A stretch of 64,000 nt of DNA from Yponomeuta sedellus. Its lineage: Eukaryota > Arthropoda > Insecta > Lepidoptera > Yponomeutidae. A program made the translations under genes and the position numbers. Positions 44,906 through 55,825 of this stretch are shown piece after piece. Below the pieces are notes generated by a model. That model ran no database searches. It was not told where the DNA came from and worked only from the letters and a program-made list of their open reading frames with translations. Position 1 is the stretch's first letter. The number at the start of each line of letters is the position of its first letter. The DNA is taken from positions 12,253,501 to 12,317,500 of the forward strand of contig OW203727.1 of assembly GCA_934045075.1 (NCBI GenBank), read 5' to 3'.

Positions 44906-45302
44906 ATCCATTTCCAGTTTCAATAAACTACAGATCGAAAAATCCTAAGTAACAATGTCCCTCGTCAATAAACATGTTTAAATTTAAAAAAGCGCGCTAA
45001 AGATTTTACTTTAGATTTTCAAGCTGTTGTAAAGTTATTTCGAAATTAGATTTATTTTTAGTTGCATATTGTTTTAGATATTTGTTAGATTCTTTTAAAT
45101 CAATTTTTTCTAGCTCGGGTTGTATCCCACTGCTGGTCTTTTAAATTAAATCAAGGTCTCCCCTTTACTTCTCCACTTCTTCCTGTTCGTGGCCAATGAA
45201 CAACTTAAATAAATAAAACAAAGAAATATATTCCTTACGTCCAGCACAACATAAGAAATACCAATGGTAATTTATAAGGTTAACACGAGCACTAGCCTAA
45301 TA

Positions 45303-45608
45303 AAAACTGTATTTTCGCGGATTTTACTCGTTTAATTTTAAATTTTTACAATTTTCCGACGTTTCGGCACTTTTTCAAGTACCTACCATGGTCTCGTGGT
45401 CTTATTATACTTTATTGCACACGAAACATTTAACACGTCATACATAATATGTTATACATTATATAAGGAATAACATGTACAAAGCGAGCTCTTCTCTGAA
45501 AGAAATTTCTTCCAGCAAACCTTAGAGACCACGCTACTTGAAAAAGGGCCGAAACGTCGGAAAATTGTAAAAATGTAAAATTCAACGTGTAAAATCCGTG
45601 TAGTTTTT
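45303..45608. mobile_element. Foldback element with ~75-bp arms, loop invaded by family T
   Basis: Left arm 45303-45382 and right arm 45536-45608 pair through 'acaattttccgacgtttcgg' and its complement. The loop contains a family-T 3' end (45404-45528: tactttattgcacacgaaac to 'ttcttccagcaaacctta') flanked by 'ggtctcgtggtc' and 'gagaccacg'. Confidence 0.75.
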
Positions 45609-45815
45609 GTTATAACATAACATTTACATACAGGCACATACATTGCTTCTGGCCCCACACTAGGATACCCTGTCATGGGAACCAGAAACAACGACATCAC
45701 AAACATGTAAACATCCAAGACCTGGACTTTTTTTTTTGTTTCCAGCCGGGATTCGAACCCGGGACCTCTTGCATGGTAGGCAGACGCGCTACCGCTACGC
45801 CACAGAGGTCGTCAA
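45609..45815 (-). mobile_element. SINE-V with tRNA-like head
   Basis: On the minus strand the tRNA-like head (45741-45812) reads gacctctgtggcgtagcggt and then ccgggttcgaatcccggc (box B). It is followed by an A-run, 'ggtcttggatgtttacatgt', gtttctggttcccatgacag and 'ggtatcctagtgtggggcc'. The anticodon arm pairs poorly, so I treat it as a SINE and not as a tRNA gene. Confidence 0.7.
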
Positions 45816-46034
45816 ATAAGAAATATGAGCAACTTAAAATTTTTATGTCTCAAAATGTCGTTGATGTCGAGTCGAGATGTCGAGTCTATGGCAAATGCTC
45901 TACGTACCGCCTCGAAGGAGAAAGCGGGCGTCTCTACGGTTTGTAGCTGCGGTCTGCCTGCGCGATAGTTTGGAAAATTGGCCCCGATTCTCGTGTGTTA
46001 CACGCGTAAATTAGTTTAATTTTATTACACAGGC

Positions 46035-46400
46035 TGGCTTAGTTGGGAAAGCATTTGGACAACGTATTAGAATGGACTATTATGGCGCAAAAGTTACCCG
46101 TTTATAACATCCAAACTGCGTGCAATTTACCACTCATTGCCAACAGTTGTAGCGCACCGCAGTCTGTGACACTCGAGGAGGGGCACCTGGCACTGACTGA
46201 AAGTCAACACTGCAGTCTTGTCCATATTGCTGAGTCAGTTGCCATTTATAGCAGCATTGACACGACATGACCTTTTGTTGTCCTTCTTTTTTTTGTGAGT
46301 GTTATGTTTTAAGTTTATCTTGTTACTGTGGCGTGTGTACAGTGCACTATAATAAATTCAATGTAAATAAGCCGGTGTTATTCCGACAAAAAAAAAACGC
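46035..46400 (+). repeat. Interspersed repeat, family Q (longest copy)
   Basis: The core 46140-46275 has 'gcacctggcactgactgaaa', ttgctgagtcagttgccatt and agcattgacacgacatgacc. The following 'gcactataataaattcaatg' resembles a polyadenylation-type 3' end. A 75-codon frame (46043-46270) shows no known motif. Confidence 0.55.
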
Positions 46401-46884
46401 TGTTTCAGAATTTCAGACACATCGCTGCCTTTATTAATATCGCATCGGTGAATGCATGTATGAGACATTAACTAATTGAATTCCCGTCCAAGATTAACAA
46501 GCTGTTTGCTACGAATTGACCATTTTCGCTTGGTCTCTAGCTCACAAGAGGTACTCCGATAAATATTGCAGCTTTCTTGATGTTGCGGGGGCGGCAAGGT
46601 GGGCCTCGGATACTGGTTGGGGGGTGTTCCGTTTCAGCAGAGATACGTTGAGATGTAGACATAGCAAGGTTCGTCATCCACAGGTGAGATGTTCGTCTAA
46701 TGGGTTCATGTACTTAATCTCTCGAAACGTTTCATGCTATCTACCTGTGATACGAGTTACACACCCCATTTAGTACTAATTTCAGTGCTACGTGAAGGGC
46801 ATTTAAGTGCCGTATTGCGTAATGCCTTAACGTAATGTAGCTTATGTATAGATTGTATTTTTTTCCTGGATTTGGATTTTCTTT

Positions 46885-46936
46885 GGATTTTTAACACTTT
46901 TGTTGCTATGGGAATAATAACAAAAGTGTTGAACGG
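46885..46936. repeat. Short hairpin
   Basis: aacacttttgttg and ataacaaaagtgtt form about 12-bp arms. Confidence 0.7.
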
Positions 46937-47019
46937 GAATAAAATTGTTATTTATAAATTACTTTAACGATCTTAGAAAAGTAAATAAATACTTATTAGT
47001 ATTAAGCTCGCCTTTGTAC

Positions 47020-47072
47020 AAATATGCTTATTGTGCAATAAAGAATTTTCAAATCTAATCTAATCTAAATAA
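47020..47072 (+). repeat. Retroposon 3' terminus with (TCTAA)n tail
   Basis: 'gcttattgtgcaataaagaa' then ctaatctaatctaa. Confidence 0.5.
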
Positions 47073-47904
47073 TGTTATTCCAGATACATAAATAAAACAA
47101 TAAACGTTTTATACTACGATATTAGTTAACTAAATTTTTTTTATAAGTTCTAATAAAATAGAATTGTATTTAGGTTTTTTTTTATTTCGGTTTATTTAGG
47201 ACATGAATCTACGTACATGCAACATTTATTACCTAAGGGCGACTTCGCAATGTCATAAATAAGTAAGCAAAAAGATAATTGCCTATCCAGGGATGAATGA
47301 ATAACTATCAGATCGTCAGGATAATCAGGTATACAATTTATCGGGTAAATCTGGTCATTAATAATGACGTTTTTGGGACTTTTCATTGGATAGGGCGTAC
47401 CCATGAGTAACAGATAGATAGTGCTCTCAGATAGCGTTAGCGCAAGTCAGCTTAAATAACATAATAAAAAGGCAAAATAGACAGAATGTTCTGAAATAAT
47501 GGCAATGGGGCACTTGCGTCAAACTTAGATTGATGTATAGTGAATATATGTATTATATTTTTTTCGGGCTTTTCAGAGTCCCAAAACGTTCTAAAAATAA
47601 GAACACACTAATATACAAATAGTATTAGGCTTCGTTTGTCCATTAAATTCTTAATGTGTTCTCAAGGGGGTATAAATATATTACTAAACAAGTTACCTAG
47701 AATATTGATGAACACCATAAATTCTAGGGCGTTTCGTTCAAGTTGTGACATCATGGTTTGAGTCCGATTTGTATCTATAGCCCGTTTTAGTACCACGTGA
47801 CTAGAACGACTTTTCGACAAGTCACATAATTTAAAAAGTTAGTTGCAAAGATAAAAAATTGCCACATTTATTTATCTCTTGACATGGCCCTGCCGATTAT
47901 AATA

Positions 47905-48000
47905 ATAATAATGCAGCCTATATACGTTCTAATGTCCGGCACAGGCCTTCTCTCAGAGAGAGAAAGATACAGTATGGGCTTGATCACCCCGCCAATGACA
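47905..48000 (+). repeat. LINE 3' tail fragment, family L
   Basis: 'atgcagcctatatacgttct', ggcacaggccttctctcaga and gagagaaaga. Confidence 0.65.
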
Positions 48001-48011
48001 GGTATTAATAA

Positions 48012-48115
48012 CTAGCGGACCCGACAGACGTTGCCCTGTACGCAGCGCCATCTGCTGGGCTGGTTTGTGAATCTAAATCATCCAGGGCGCATACAAAAAA
48101 AATTATTCCAATTTG

Positions 48116-48182
<67 letters not shown>
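48012..48182 (-). mobile_element. Short CTAG-ended repeat followed by (TA)n
   Basis: ctagcggacccgacagacgt then tgccctgtacgcagcgccat. It resembles the border of the 60851 element. A (TA)n run of about 60 bp occupies 48121-48182. Confidence 0.5.
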
Positions 48183-48183
<1 letters not shown>

Positions 48184-48189
48184 ACCATA

Positions 48190-48430
48190 TCCCTGTCTGG
48201 TTACCATATTACAGGGTATCCTAGTAGAAGGAGTTCAATGACATACACTAGTACAGTTGAATTATGTATATAATTAATTTATATAATGTATATATGTATA
48301 TAATTCAACTGTACGAGTATATGTCACTAAACTCCTTCTAAACTAAACTAATAATAATATTTTCCACACACCACAGTCACTTGAGCTGATCCCAAACTAG
48401 GATATCCTGTAATATGGTAACCAGACACGG
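48190..48430. mobile_element. SINE-V body as an inverted duplication
   Basis: gtctggttaccatattacag (48195) pairs with 'ctgtaatatggtaaccagac' near its 3' end. The inner arms 'agaaggagttcaatgacata' and 'gtacagttgaattatgtata' also have inverted partners. The right half carries an extra ~55 bp (containing 'gtcacttgagctgatcccaa') that the left half lacks. Confidence 0.75.
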
Positions 48431-48951
48431 ACGTTAACATGAAAATACATAATTAATACAAATATCTTTTTTTTTTTGCAAGTTCTCTATTCAACTAAAT
48501 ATAATATAAGTACGCTTTTCTAAATAAAGTCATCGTTATCAACATAATGTAGCCGCGGGTAACTTTCTTCGGAATTTGTTCTTTCGGTCCCAATTAGGCA
48601 AATACACTGAAAGTATCAAAGTACAGAATGTAAGGGGAAAGAAACTTGATTTTTTTCCTACTTTGTTTCTGCTTTCGGGATATTGTCGTAATTTAGCGTA
48701 AAAGTTTTAATGGATTCACTTAACTAATTATGATGGAAATCCGTTATTAGAAGCACATTTTTCTTTCTTAGGTAAATGAAGTCTGCTTAGTGTCGCTTTT
48801 CATAATTATCTCTTGTCCTGTTATAATCTGAATTATGACAATAACGCTTTTTGATTAATATTGATCTATGGTCACTTAAAAGCTAAACGATTTTAAAATA
48901 AACATAATAAAAAATCGAGTTTTTTTGCCACGATTTATAATTTATGAAGGG

Positions 48952-49310
48952 CTTGTGGCTTAGTGGAACCGAGTGATTGGACTCAATCACTTGGGTTAAG
49001 CAACAATAGGCGCGGTCAGGTACTGGATGGGTGACCATCCCGCGACTACCGCTAGTGGCATTTTTTTTTAGTGGCGCGTACTTGCTTCACGAGGCACGTT
49101 AAGCCGTCGGTGCCGGCTGTCATGTAATGGCAGTCGTTAAGCCATGTCAGAAGCCTTATGGGCGGCTTGATGACTTTTGACAGTAAGTTCCGCCACTGTC
49201 TTACAATCTTCTACCAACCCAGACTTGGCCCCCGTGGTCGAGTATGGCCTAACCTTCCTGCGACGCAGGATGAGACCTGTGCCCCAGCAGTGGGGATATA
49301 CACAGGGTTG
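48952..49310 (+). mobile_element. SINE-5S copy, subfamily b, full length
   Basis: 'gggcttgtggcttagtggaa', cacttgggttaagcaacaat, 'ggatgggtgaccatcccgcg', 'acgaggcacgttaagccgtc' and 'ggggatatacacagggttga'. Target duplication not clear. Confidence 0.85.
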
Positions 49311-49369
49311 AATTAATTTGTAGGTAACTTTTGTTTAGGATGCACCCTATTTTTTTAAATACTCGTAAT

Positions 49370-49460
49370 TGCAGTAGTTATATGTTAAACGGGTCTAATC
49401 GTGAATATTTATTAGGTAGAACGTAATTACCTTAACTCTCGACGTTGTGAAGTGGCGAGT
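49370..49460 (-). repeat. Interspersed repeat, family D
   Basis: gttatatgttaaacgggtct, then 'acgtaattaccttaactctc'. Confidence 0.55.
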
Positions 49461-49616
49461 ACAGTCAGATACTGGGAGGAATACATTAACAAATTAGTAA
49501 TTTACTTACTAATACTATATAACCCTACGCTCGGAAAACAAGCGACTCATGATCACGATCCTCAGTCATGAGGAAACGACGAAGAAGAAGAAAATATATC
49601 CCTGCCTATAAAGTAC

Positions 49617-50270
49617 ATACATACATACATACATACATACATACATACATACATACATACATACATACATACATACATACATACATACATACATACATAC
49701 ATACATACATACATACATACATACATACATACATACATACATACATACATACATACATACATACATACATACATACATACATACATACATACATACATAC
49801 ATACATACATACATACATACATAACCTTACGCCTGTATCCCAGAGGGTTAGGCAGAGACCAGGGACTGCCACTTGCCACAATCCTGACAGATCACCTTCG
49901 CTTTATCAACGTTCAACATACTTTTTATCTTCCCCTTTGCTAATACATCCCCTATTTTGTCGATCTATGTCCGCCGGGGACGTCCCTTACCAGCCCTTCC
50001 ACTCACATTCGCAATATATATGTGTTTCGTCAATCTTTCTTTCTTCATCCTCTCCACATATCCAAGCCAACGCAACATTCCTTTCTCAATTCTAGTCACT
50101 ACATCCTCTTTCAGTCCACAACGTTCTCTAATCAGACTATTGCGTATCTTGTCATTCAAAGTAACACCTCACATACTTCTCAAGGACCTCATTTCCTACA
50201 CCTATAAAGTAACAACATACTATGCAAGTTATTAACAACAAAGTCCCAATGTACATCTGAAAATTGGTTT
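49617..50270 (-). mobile_element. RTE-type LINE, 5'-truncated, with (TATG)n tail
   Basis: The minus frame 50159-49965 reads NDKIRNSLIRERCGLKEDVV, TRIEKGMLRWLGYVERM and SGRAGKGRPRRT, the C-terminal end of RTE-like polyproteins as I know them. The 3' UTR follows ('ggtctctgcctaaccctctg', acaggcgtaaggt), then about 50 tatg units (49820 down to 49617). The catalytic RT motif and endonuclease are absent. The array is the element's own 3' tail. The 175-codon plus frame (T-Y-I-H) is a microsatellite artefact. Confidence 0.8.
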
Positions 50271-50335
50271 TAGGTATGAAGATAGTATATTCTTTAAACG
50301 ACGAAGAAGAAGAAAATATATCCCTACCTATAAAG

Positions 50336-50650
50336 TACATACATACATACATACATACGTACGTACGTACGTAAGTACATACATACATACATACATACAT
50401 ACATACATACATACATACATACATACATACATACATACATACATACATACATACATACATACATACATACATACATACATACATACATACATACATACAT
50501 ACATACATACATACATACATACATACATACATACATACATACATACATACATACATACATACATACATACATAACATTACGCCTGTATCCCAGAGGGGTA
50601 GGCAGAGACCAGGGACTGCCACTTGCCACGATCCTGACAGATCACCTAAT
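50336..50650 (-). mobile_element. RTE-type LINE 3' end with (TATG)n tail
   Basis: Same terminus as the neighbour: 'atcccagaggggtaggcaga', 'gccacgatcctgacagatca'. The array 50336-50573 contains a cgta/gtaa variant block at 50357-50377. Its left flank (gacgaagaagaagaaaatat) is shared with 49578-49597, so the two arrays are duplicated relatives. Confidence 0.75.
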
Positions 50651-50747
50651 TTAACTAATTTTTTGCTTCTTGCAGATTCGCGATGCTGGTGAAGAGCCGC
50701 GTCCAATGATGTGCTGCAACAGTAGGTGGGAGCAAAAAAAAAAAAGT

Positions 50748-50815
50748 TTACAGTTTTAACTTGATGTATGAGAAAATAATTACAGTTTTAACTTGATGTA
50801 TGAGAAAATAGTTCC
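50748..50815. repeat. Tandem duplication, 32 bp x 2
   Basis: 'ttacagttttaacttgatgt' followed by atgagaaaata, repeated with a period of 32 bp. Confidence 0.85.
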
Positions 50816-50934
50816 CCTAAGGTAGACTTTTTGGACTATGGAAAAATCGATAAAACCGTGATAAAACGCAAACTATACCACGTAGCGGGGTGGGGATGGT
50901 CTCTAAAAATAGAATTTTGTAATTTAATTTCTGT

Positions 50935-51005
50935 AATTTCTGTACTAAAGTACAGTACTGTACAGTACAAGTACACTTAAAAATGTACTAAAGTACAATT
51001 GGTGG
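50935..51005. repeat. GTAC-rich palindromic tract
   Basis: Repeated gtac words (ctgtactaaagtacagtact, gtacagtacaagtacac) can fold on themselves. No function inferred. Confidence 0.6.
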
Positions 51006-51009
51006 CCTT

Positions 51010-51480
51010 ATTACAAAAAATAGTTTCTTCAATACAATCGCCGGAAAACACTTAACTAAATGTCGGGTAGTTGGTGCAACGAACCTGTATTAAAGAAGAT
51101 ATTTGTAGGTTTGACGTCATAGCTTTGATTGTATTATTCGGAAGTCGTAAATAATACAATCATAGCTTTCGTTCGTAAAGTCCAAAAGGAAATCGTAACA
51201 GGTTTTTAAATTGTCAATTTATCCTTTACTGCATTCCGTGTTCACGTTCGGGTTTTCCAAATAAACTGGCAGTTTTGACAGAGTTGTTTCACTAAAGTCA
51301 TTTCAACCCAGCCGATTTCGCCGACGGAACTTTGTTAGACAACAGTCACGTTTTGCGGGCCTGAAAATGTACTATACCAATTCGCACATATCTAGGAATA
51401 TATATACATATTTGAATGCCTTTTAACGCATACTACGATTGTAGGACGAGGTTTAGATACATTTTTAGGATATATTTTGT
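51010..51480. other. No recognisable gene
   Basis: Holds one 14-bp inverted repeat (tgattgtattatt and aataatacaatca, near 51127 and 51153). Otherwise unmatched. Confidence 0.4.
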
Positions 51481-51482
51481 TA

Positions 51483-51729
51483 CTAGCTTGTGCCCGTGAC
51501 TTCGTCTACGCAGGGTTATCGGGTAGATTTTTTTGCTACCTTTTTATTAAGATATTCACACAATATCCTCATGAATTGTAGCCTATTTTTTATTACGATG
51601 TAGGTATAAGCTATATTATTGTATAGTTGTATTCAATCAATCTATTCAGTCGTTTTTACGTAAAAGAGTAACAAACATCCATCCATCCAAACTTACAAAC
51701 TTTCGCGTTTATAGTAATATTAGTAAGGA
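51483..51729 (-). mobile_element. Helitron-like non-autonomous element
   Basis: On the minus strand it starts TC (tccttactaatattactata) and ends 'cacgggcacaagctag', with an A before and a T after. This follows the Helitron insertion rule exactly. The interior has 'ggatggatggatgtttgtta' and the 'aaaaataggctacaattc' word known from lepidopteran copies. It is 247 bp and non-coding. Confidence 0.6.
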
Positions 51730-51759
51730 TTACACGATGTTTTGTTTTTGTTTTTAGGG

Positions 51760-51960
51760 TTCCGTAGTCAACAAGGAAACCTTACAGTTTCACCATGCCC
51801 GTCCATCTGTCTCTCTGTCCGCGCCTTGGATGGCTCTGTCTTCGGCTCAGAGTCGATTAATACTAAAAAGCTGATATTGAGGGATCCGATTGTAGAAATA
51901 TAGTAATAATAATAATAAGAGTCATTTTTTCAGGCAAAGGGCCCCAGGAAATATGAAGGT
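51760..51960 (+). repeat. LINE 3' UTR, family G
   Basis: 'gggttccgtagtcaacaagg', then gcccgtccatctgtctctct. Confidence 0.55.
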
Positions 51961-52737
51961 GAGGTACTTCTAGTGAAATTAAAAGGATAACTATCACAGT
52001 TAAATAGGCTTTAGCCAGATATGCGTATCGCATAGGATATATAGGATAACTATCGGGCCAGTGATTTTATATATTTTTGTTTCCGGAATGCAAATATTGC
52101 CGACATAAAAGTGTGACATCTGGATCTAAATAGTTGCCTAGAACAATCATTGAGGTCGCAGATGTATTTAATATTGACTTATGTGATGTTTGATAACAAC
52201 AATTTTACAACTTAGAAATCGGACATTTTTAAATAAATTAATATCAGACATTACCAGAAGACTATATAACCACATAAAAAAAATGAAATTATGTTAGTGT
52301 CCCGATAAATGCCTTTATTTAGTAGAAATTATGAGAAAGAGTTTACTTCATTGTTAAGTAAATTCTTTTTCATAATCACTAACATCATTTCATTAATTTT
52401 TTCAATAGTCATGTAGCCAATACTATGTTGAGCGTGTCAGTCAGCTCACTGCGAATAAAATTATTACGAATGTTTTTGACAAAAACATGAATATGGTCTG
52501 CTTCACCATAATGACACTAAGTTAACATTTTTATACATTACCTTTGTTACCATGCAATGTTCGTATGTAGGTAAGTGTCTCGGCCAAAGGTGATGAAGAG
52601 AAGATGATGAATGAAGAACCGAGACTTGATGAAAAAAGACGAATTTAATGTTCTAATAAGTTAATGAATTACAAAAAAAAAGAAGACGGCACTTTAATTT
52701 TAGATTCGGCACGAAATTTATATAAACTAATTAAATT

Positions 52738-52985
52738 TACATACATACATACATATATACATACATACATACATACATACATACATACATACATACATAC
52801 ATACATACATACATACATACATACATACATACATACATACATACATACATACATACATACATACATACATACATACATACATACATACATACATACATAC
52901 ATAACCTCACCACTGTATCCCAGAGGGATAGGCAGAGACCAGGGACTATTACTTGCCAAGATCCTGACAAATCACCTTCGCTTCA
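52738..52985 (-). mobile_element. RTE-type LINE 3' end with (TATG)n tail
   Basis: The array 52738-52902 is joined directly to 'cactgtatcccagagggata' and 'agatcctgacaaatcacctt'. It is an independent insertion, because its outer flank differs from those of the two arrays near 50 kb. Confidence 0.75.
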
Positions 52986-53392
52986 TCATCATAAGTGAAT
53001 CATCCATTCAAAATCGTTTCTTCAGCCACGACCATCAAAACAACAAAGATTTTTCGAAAAAAAAACATTATTTTTATCATATATTTTTACTAAAAAAATG
53101 AGTTGAATAAATATCATGTGTGTGTTTGAATTTGGACTGTTTGTTTATTTGTATCGCAATAATTCATTAAACAACCTTTCATCCATTTGACGTGTGGATA
53201 CAACCGTGCCAGTGTTACAGTGGCTAAATAGAAACCACAGACTGAATATCGAAACCGGTCACAGACATATCGACTTTACGGCGTGCTAGAGGTTGTAATT
53301 TTTATCGAAAACAAATGAACAAATTTTAGGCCCGAATATACTCTAAAAGTCTGACATCAGACATGTTTTTGATATCTTTCACTAGATAAGAT

Positions 53393-53631
53393 AAGAATAT
53401 TCTTTATGGTACACCAGGAAAAAACAAACATAAAATAATTCTAAAGATAACTTCTTCCAGACAACCTACGAGTACAATAGATAGCTATCTATCTAGTGAA
53501 AAGTATAAGTATGTATATCAATATTCATATTTGCACCAACTATCCATCTCACTTTTCCTTCAGCAACTCTCCATTGTAGGTTGTCTGGAAGAAATTATCT
53601 TTAGAATTATTTTATGTTTGTTTTTTCCTGG
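53393..53631. mobile_element. Foldback of a LINE 3' end, 56-bp arms
   Basis: ccaggaaaaaacaaacataa ... 'cttccagacaacctac' (53415-53471) pairs with the complement at 53577-53631. About 105 bp separate the arms and include the small palindrome atagatagctatctat. Confidence 0.8.
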
Positions 53632-53633
53632 GG

Positions 53634-53832
53634 TTCGATCCCCGGCCGGGTCAAACTAGGAAACGAACTTTTCCAGTGTGTCTCGGGTCTTGGATGTTAT
53701 CTATGTATTTATTGTATTAAATATATCGTCGAGTTAGCACCTATAACACAAGTCATTTAGTTGTACTTAGTATAGGGCTAACGAGATCTGTGTAATATGT
53801 CCATGAATATTTATTTATTATTTATAATATAC
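53634..53832 (+). mobile_element. tRNA-related SINE body with box B
   Basis: gttcgatccccggccgggtc opens it (the B-box half of a tRNA-like head), then 'tgtgtctcgggtcttggatg' and 'gggctaacgagatctgtgta', ending in an A+T-rich 'tatttatttattatttataa' tail. The A-box half is missing. Confidence 0.55.
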
Positions 53833-54349
53833 GTATACAAAGTGAAGGGATATAAATCTAATTACAAGTCACAGCACGAAGAAAGCACAAAAAGACAGCA
53901 TACATGAAAAGCGAAACACACAGAAAATTTGCCACACACAGTACGGCAATTTACCCGGAAAAAAGAAAATATAAAAAAAATGTCACGCCCAAAATTCATG
54001 GTTTTTCAATAAATCAATTGAAATATTCAATAGACGAGCTGAAAAATGTAAAGGACCTCAATTGTGGACCGTAAACAAGCAACAAAAAAGTATTACAACA
54101 TTTTTTTTGTATCTCAACAGTGAAACAAGTTCTTAAAAAAAACCAAATCTATACAGTCCAGTGATAATAATATCAGCATTTAAGTATTTTGACAAAATCT
54201 CCTTTTTTACTCCTTACAGTTATCTGTGGAAACTTTTAATGACTGTCTGTTTTTATATTTTCTACGTGATATTATGGTTGATTAGTCACTAGTTTTCCAA
54301 CAAACAAAAAAAAAAAATATACTGACATCTTATCACTTTTACTATTTAC

Positions 54350-54458
54350 ACTTTATTGCACACGAAACATCTAACAGGACATTACATAAGAAATAACATG
54401 TACAAAGGCGAGCTTATCTCTGAAAGAGATTTCTTTCAGCAAATCTTAGAGAGTCGGA
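54350..54458 (-). repeat. LINE/SINE 3' end, family T
   Basis: acactttattgcacacgaaa, 'cattacataagaaataacat' and 'gtacaaaggcgagcttatct'. Nearly the same as the insert at 45404-45528. Confidence 0.65.
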
Positions 54459-54804
54459 GAAGCAGTAAAAAGCAGTATTTAGTGAGTTTCAGTTTAGAAA
54501 CATTTATAATACATTATTTAAAAAAAAACTACAATTTCTCATCTTCAGTTTTCGTAAGTCGATTTAAGCGAGAAATACTCCTTTAGTTTCAAAATGGGCC
54601 GCTTTTATGTTGTATTACCTACTTTGTAAGTACCTGGTCCTGTTCACGGGCAACGGCAAATATGTTTTGTTCGAGAGCGTAGTTGTCTAATAAACATCTA
54701 ATCAAACTTCTTACGATGAGTTTGTGCTATTTTTGCTAAGTTGAAAAAGTTACTTAGGTCGGGGCCATAGAAAGTGCCACAAAGTATAAGGATCGGCTGT
54801 ATTA

Positions 54805-54912
54805 AAACGCGGTAGTAGCGTATCGGTAGAACCTTTGCCTCACAAGCGAGAGGTCTTGGATATGTTACTGGCATGTGCCAATGACTTTGTTTTCTAAGCT
54901 ACCATTTCTAAT
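54805..54912 (+). repeat. Degenerate tRNA-like SINE head
   Basis: 'agtagcgtatcggtagaacc', tttgcctcacaagcgagagg, then tcttggatatg where box B would be. The following 'gtgccaatgactttgttttc' looks like a SINE body. Confidence 0.5.
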
Positions 54913-54916
54913 CTCT

Positions 54917-55262
54917 CGTAGCCCCTGCTGCCTGAGTGATCTTAAACGATCACGTAGGTTAAGCAACATAGGGCGCGTTCAGTGCATGGATGGGTGACCG
55001 TCGATGGCAAACGCCAGTGGCATTTTTCCAAGCGGTTCTGTGCTTTGCAAGGCACGTTAAACAGCTGGCGGCGGCTGCCGTCTATGGATGGCAGTCGTTA
55101 AGCCAAGTCAGAGGCCTTAGGGCGGCATGAAAACTTCTGACAGTGAGACCAGCCACTAGTCTTTCAAGCCTCTACCAATCCGGACTTAGCTCCCGTGGTG
55201 GAGGATGGCCTATACTTTCCTCAGTGAAGAGACCGGTGCCCCTCGGTGGGGACATAATGTTG
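54917..55262 (+). mobile_element. SINE-5S copy, subfamily a, full length
   Basis: 'cgtagcccctgctgcctgag', gatcacgtaggttaagcaac, 'gcatggatgggtgaccgtcg', 'gcaaggcacgttaaacagct' and 'ggggacataatgttgatttg' with a tgat tail. It shares the variant head with 5179-5530. Confidence 0.85.
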
Positions 55263-55348
55263 ATTTGATGATTGATTGATGATGGTGATTTGTAATTATT
55301 TCTTCTGATTGTGCAATAAAGTGCTGCAATATTGTGCTATCTCCATTT

Positions 55349-55720
55349 TAAAAAGCTATTTAGAGGCTAAAAATTCCACCCATGCCGGGATTCGAACCCG
55401 CGACCTCTGGCTATCCGTGCCAGCGCTCTTTCCAACTGAGCTAATGGGCGACTCACCGACACCAGTGAAATTTCGAACCTCTTTACACTATTCTCTGTAT
55501 TACGTACAGGCAGCGACATCTGGCTTAAGTTAATTGCATCACTTACAGCCCCGACTACCTACTTTGCGGTTAGGTTTTTTACATCGGAATGATATCACTG
55601 TACCCACATGATTATACTATTTTTATTTTTAATGCACTAACCCGTGCTAAGGACAATTTTAAAAACCTATTTAGAGGCTAAAAATTCCACCCATGCCGGG
55701 ATTCGAACCCGCGACTTCTG
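55349..55720 (-). mobile_element. SINE-I copy 6, partial tandem dimer
   Basis: Target duplication tctccattt (55340-55348, 55721-55729). On the minus strand the order is: 3' half of a tRNA-like domain (from box B), tail, junction 'aaaattgtccttagcacggg', body, a complete tRNA-like domain (55378-55449) and a second tail. It is thus a head-to-tail dimer, 5'-truncated within its first unit. It shows that the transcript can run from one unit through the next. Confidence 0.85.
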
Positions 55721-55825
55721 TCTCCATTTACCTACGTATGTTTCTGACTGTGATGAAAAATACAGTGAAAAAAGATAAATGTATGATGAGTTCACATATG
55801 CATGAAATGAAAATTGATGAAATTT

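Noticed and set aside
46043..46270. 75-codon frame in family Q as a possible small gene.
   Set aside because: The same repeat occurs elsewhere without the frame being preserved.
49568..50095. 175-codon frame (T-Y-I-H repeats) and the opposite-strand M-Y-V-C frames.
   Set aside because: They translate a (CATA)n tail. Only the reverse-strand segment 49965-50159 has LINE coding similarity.
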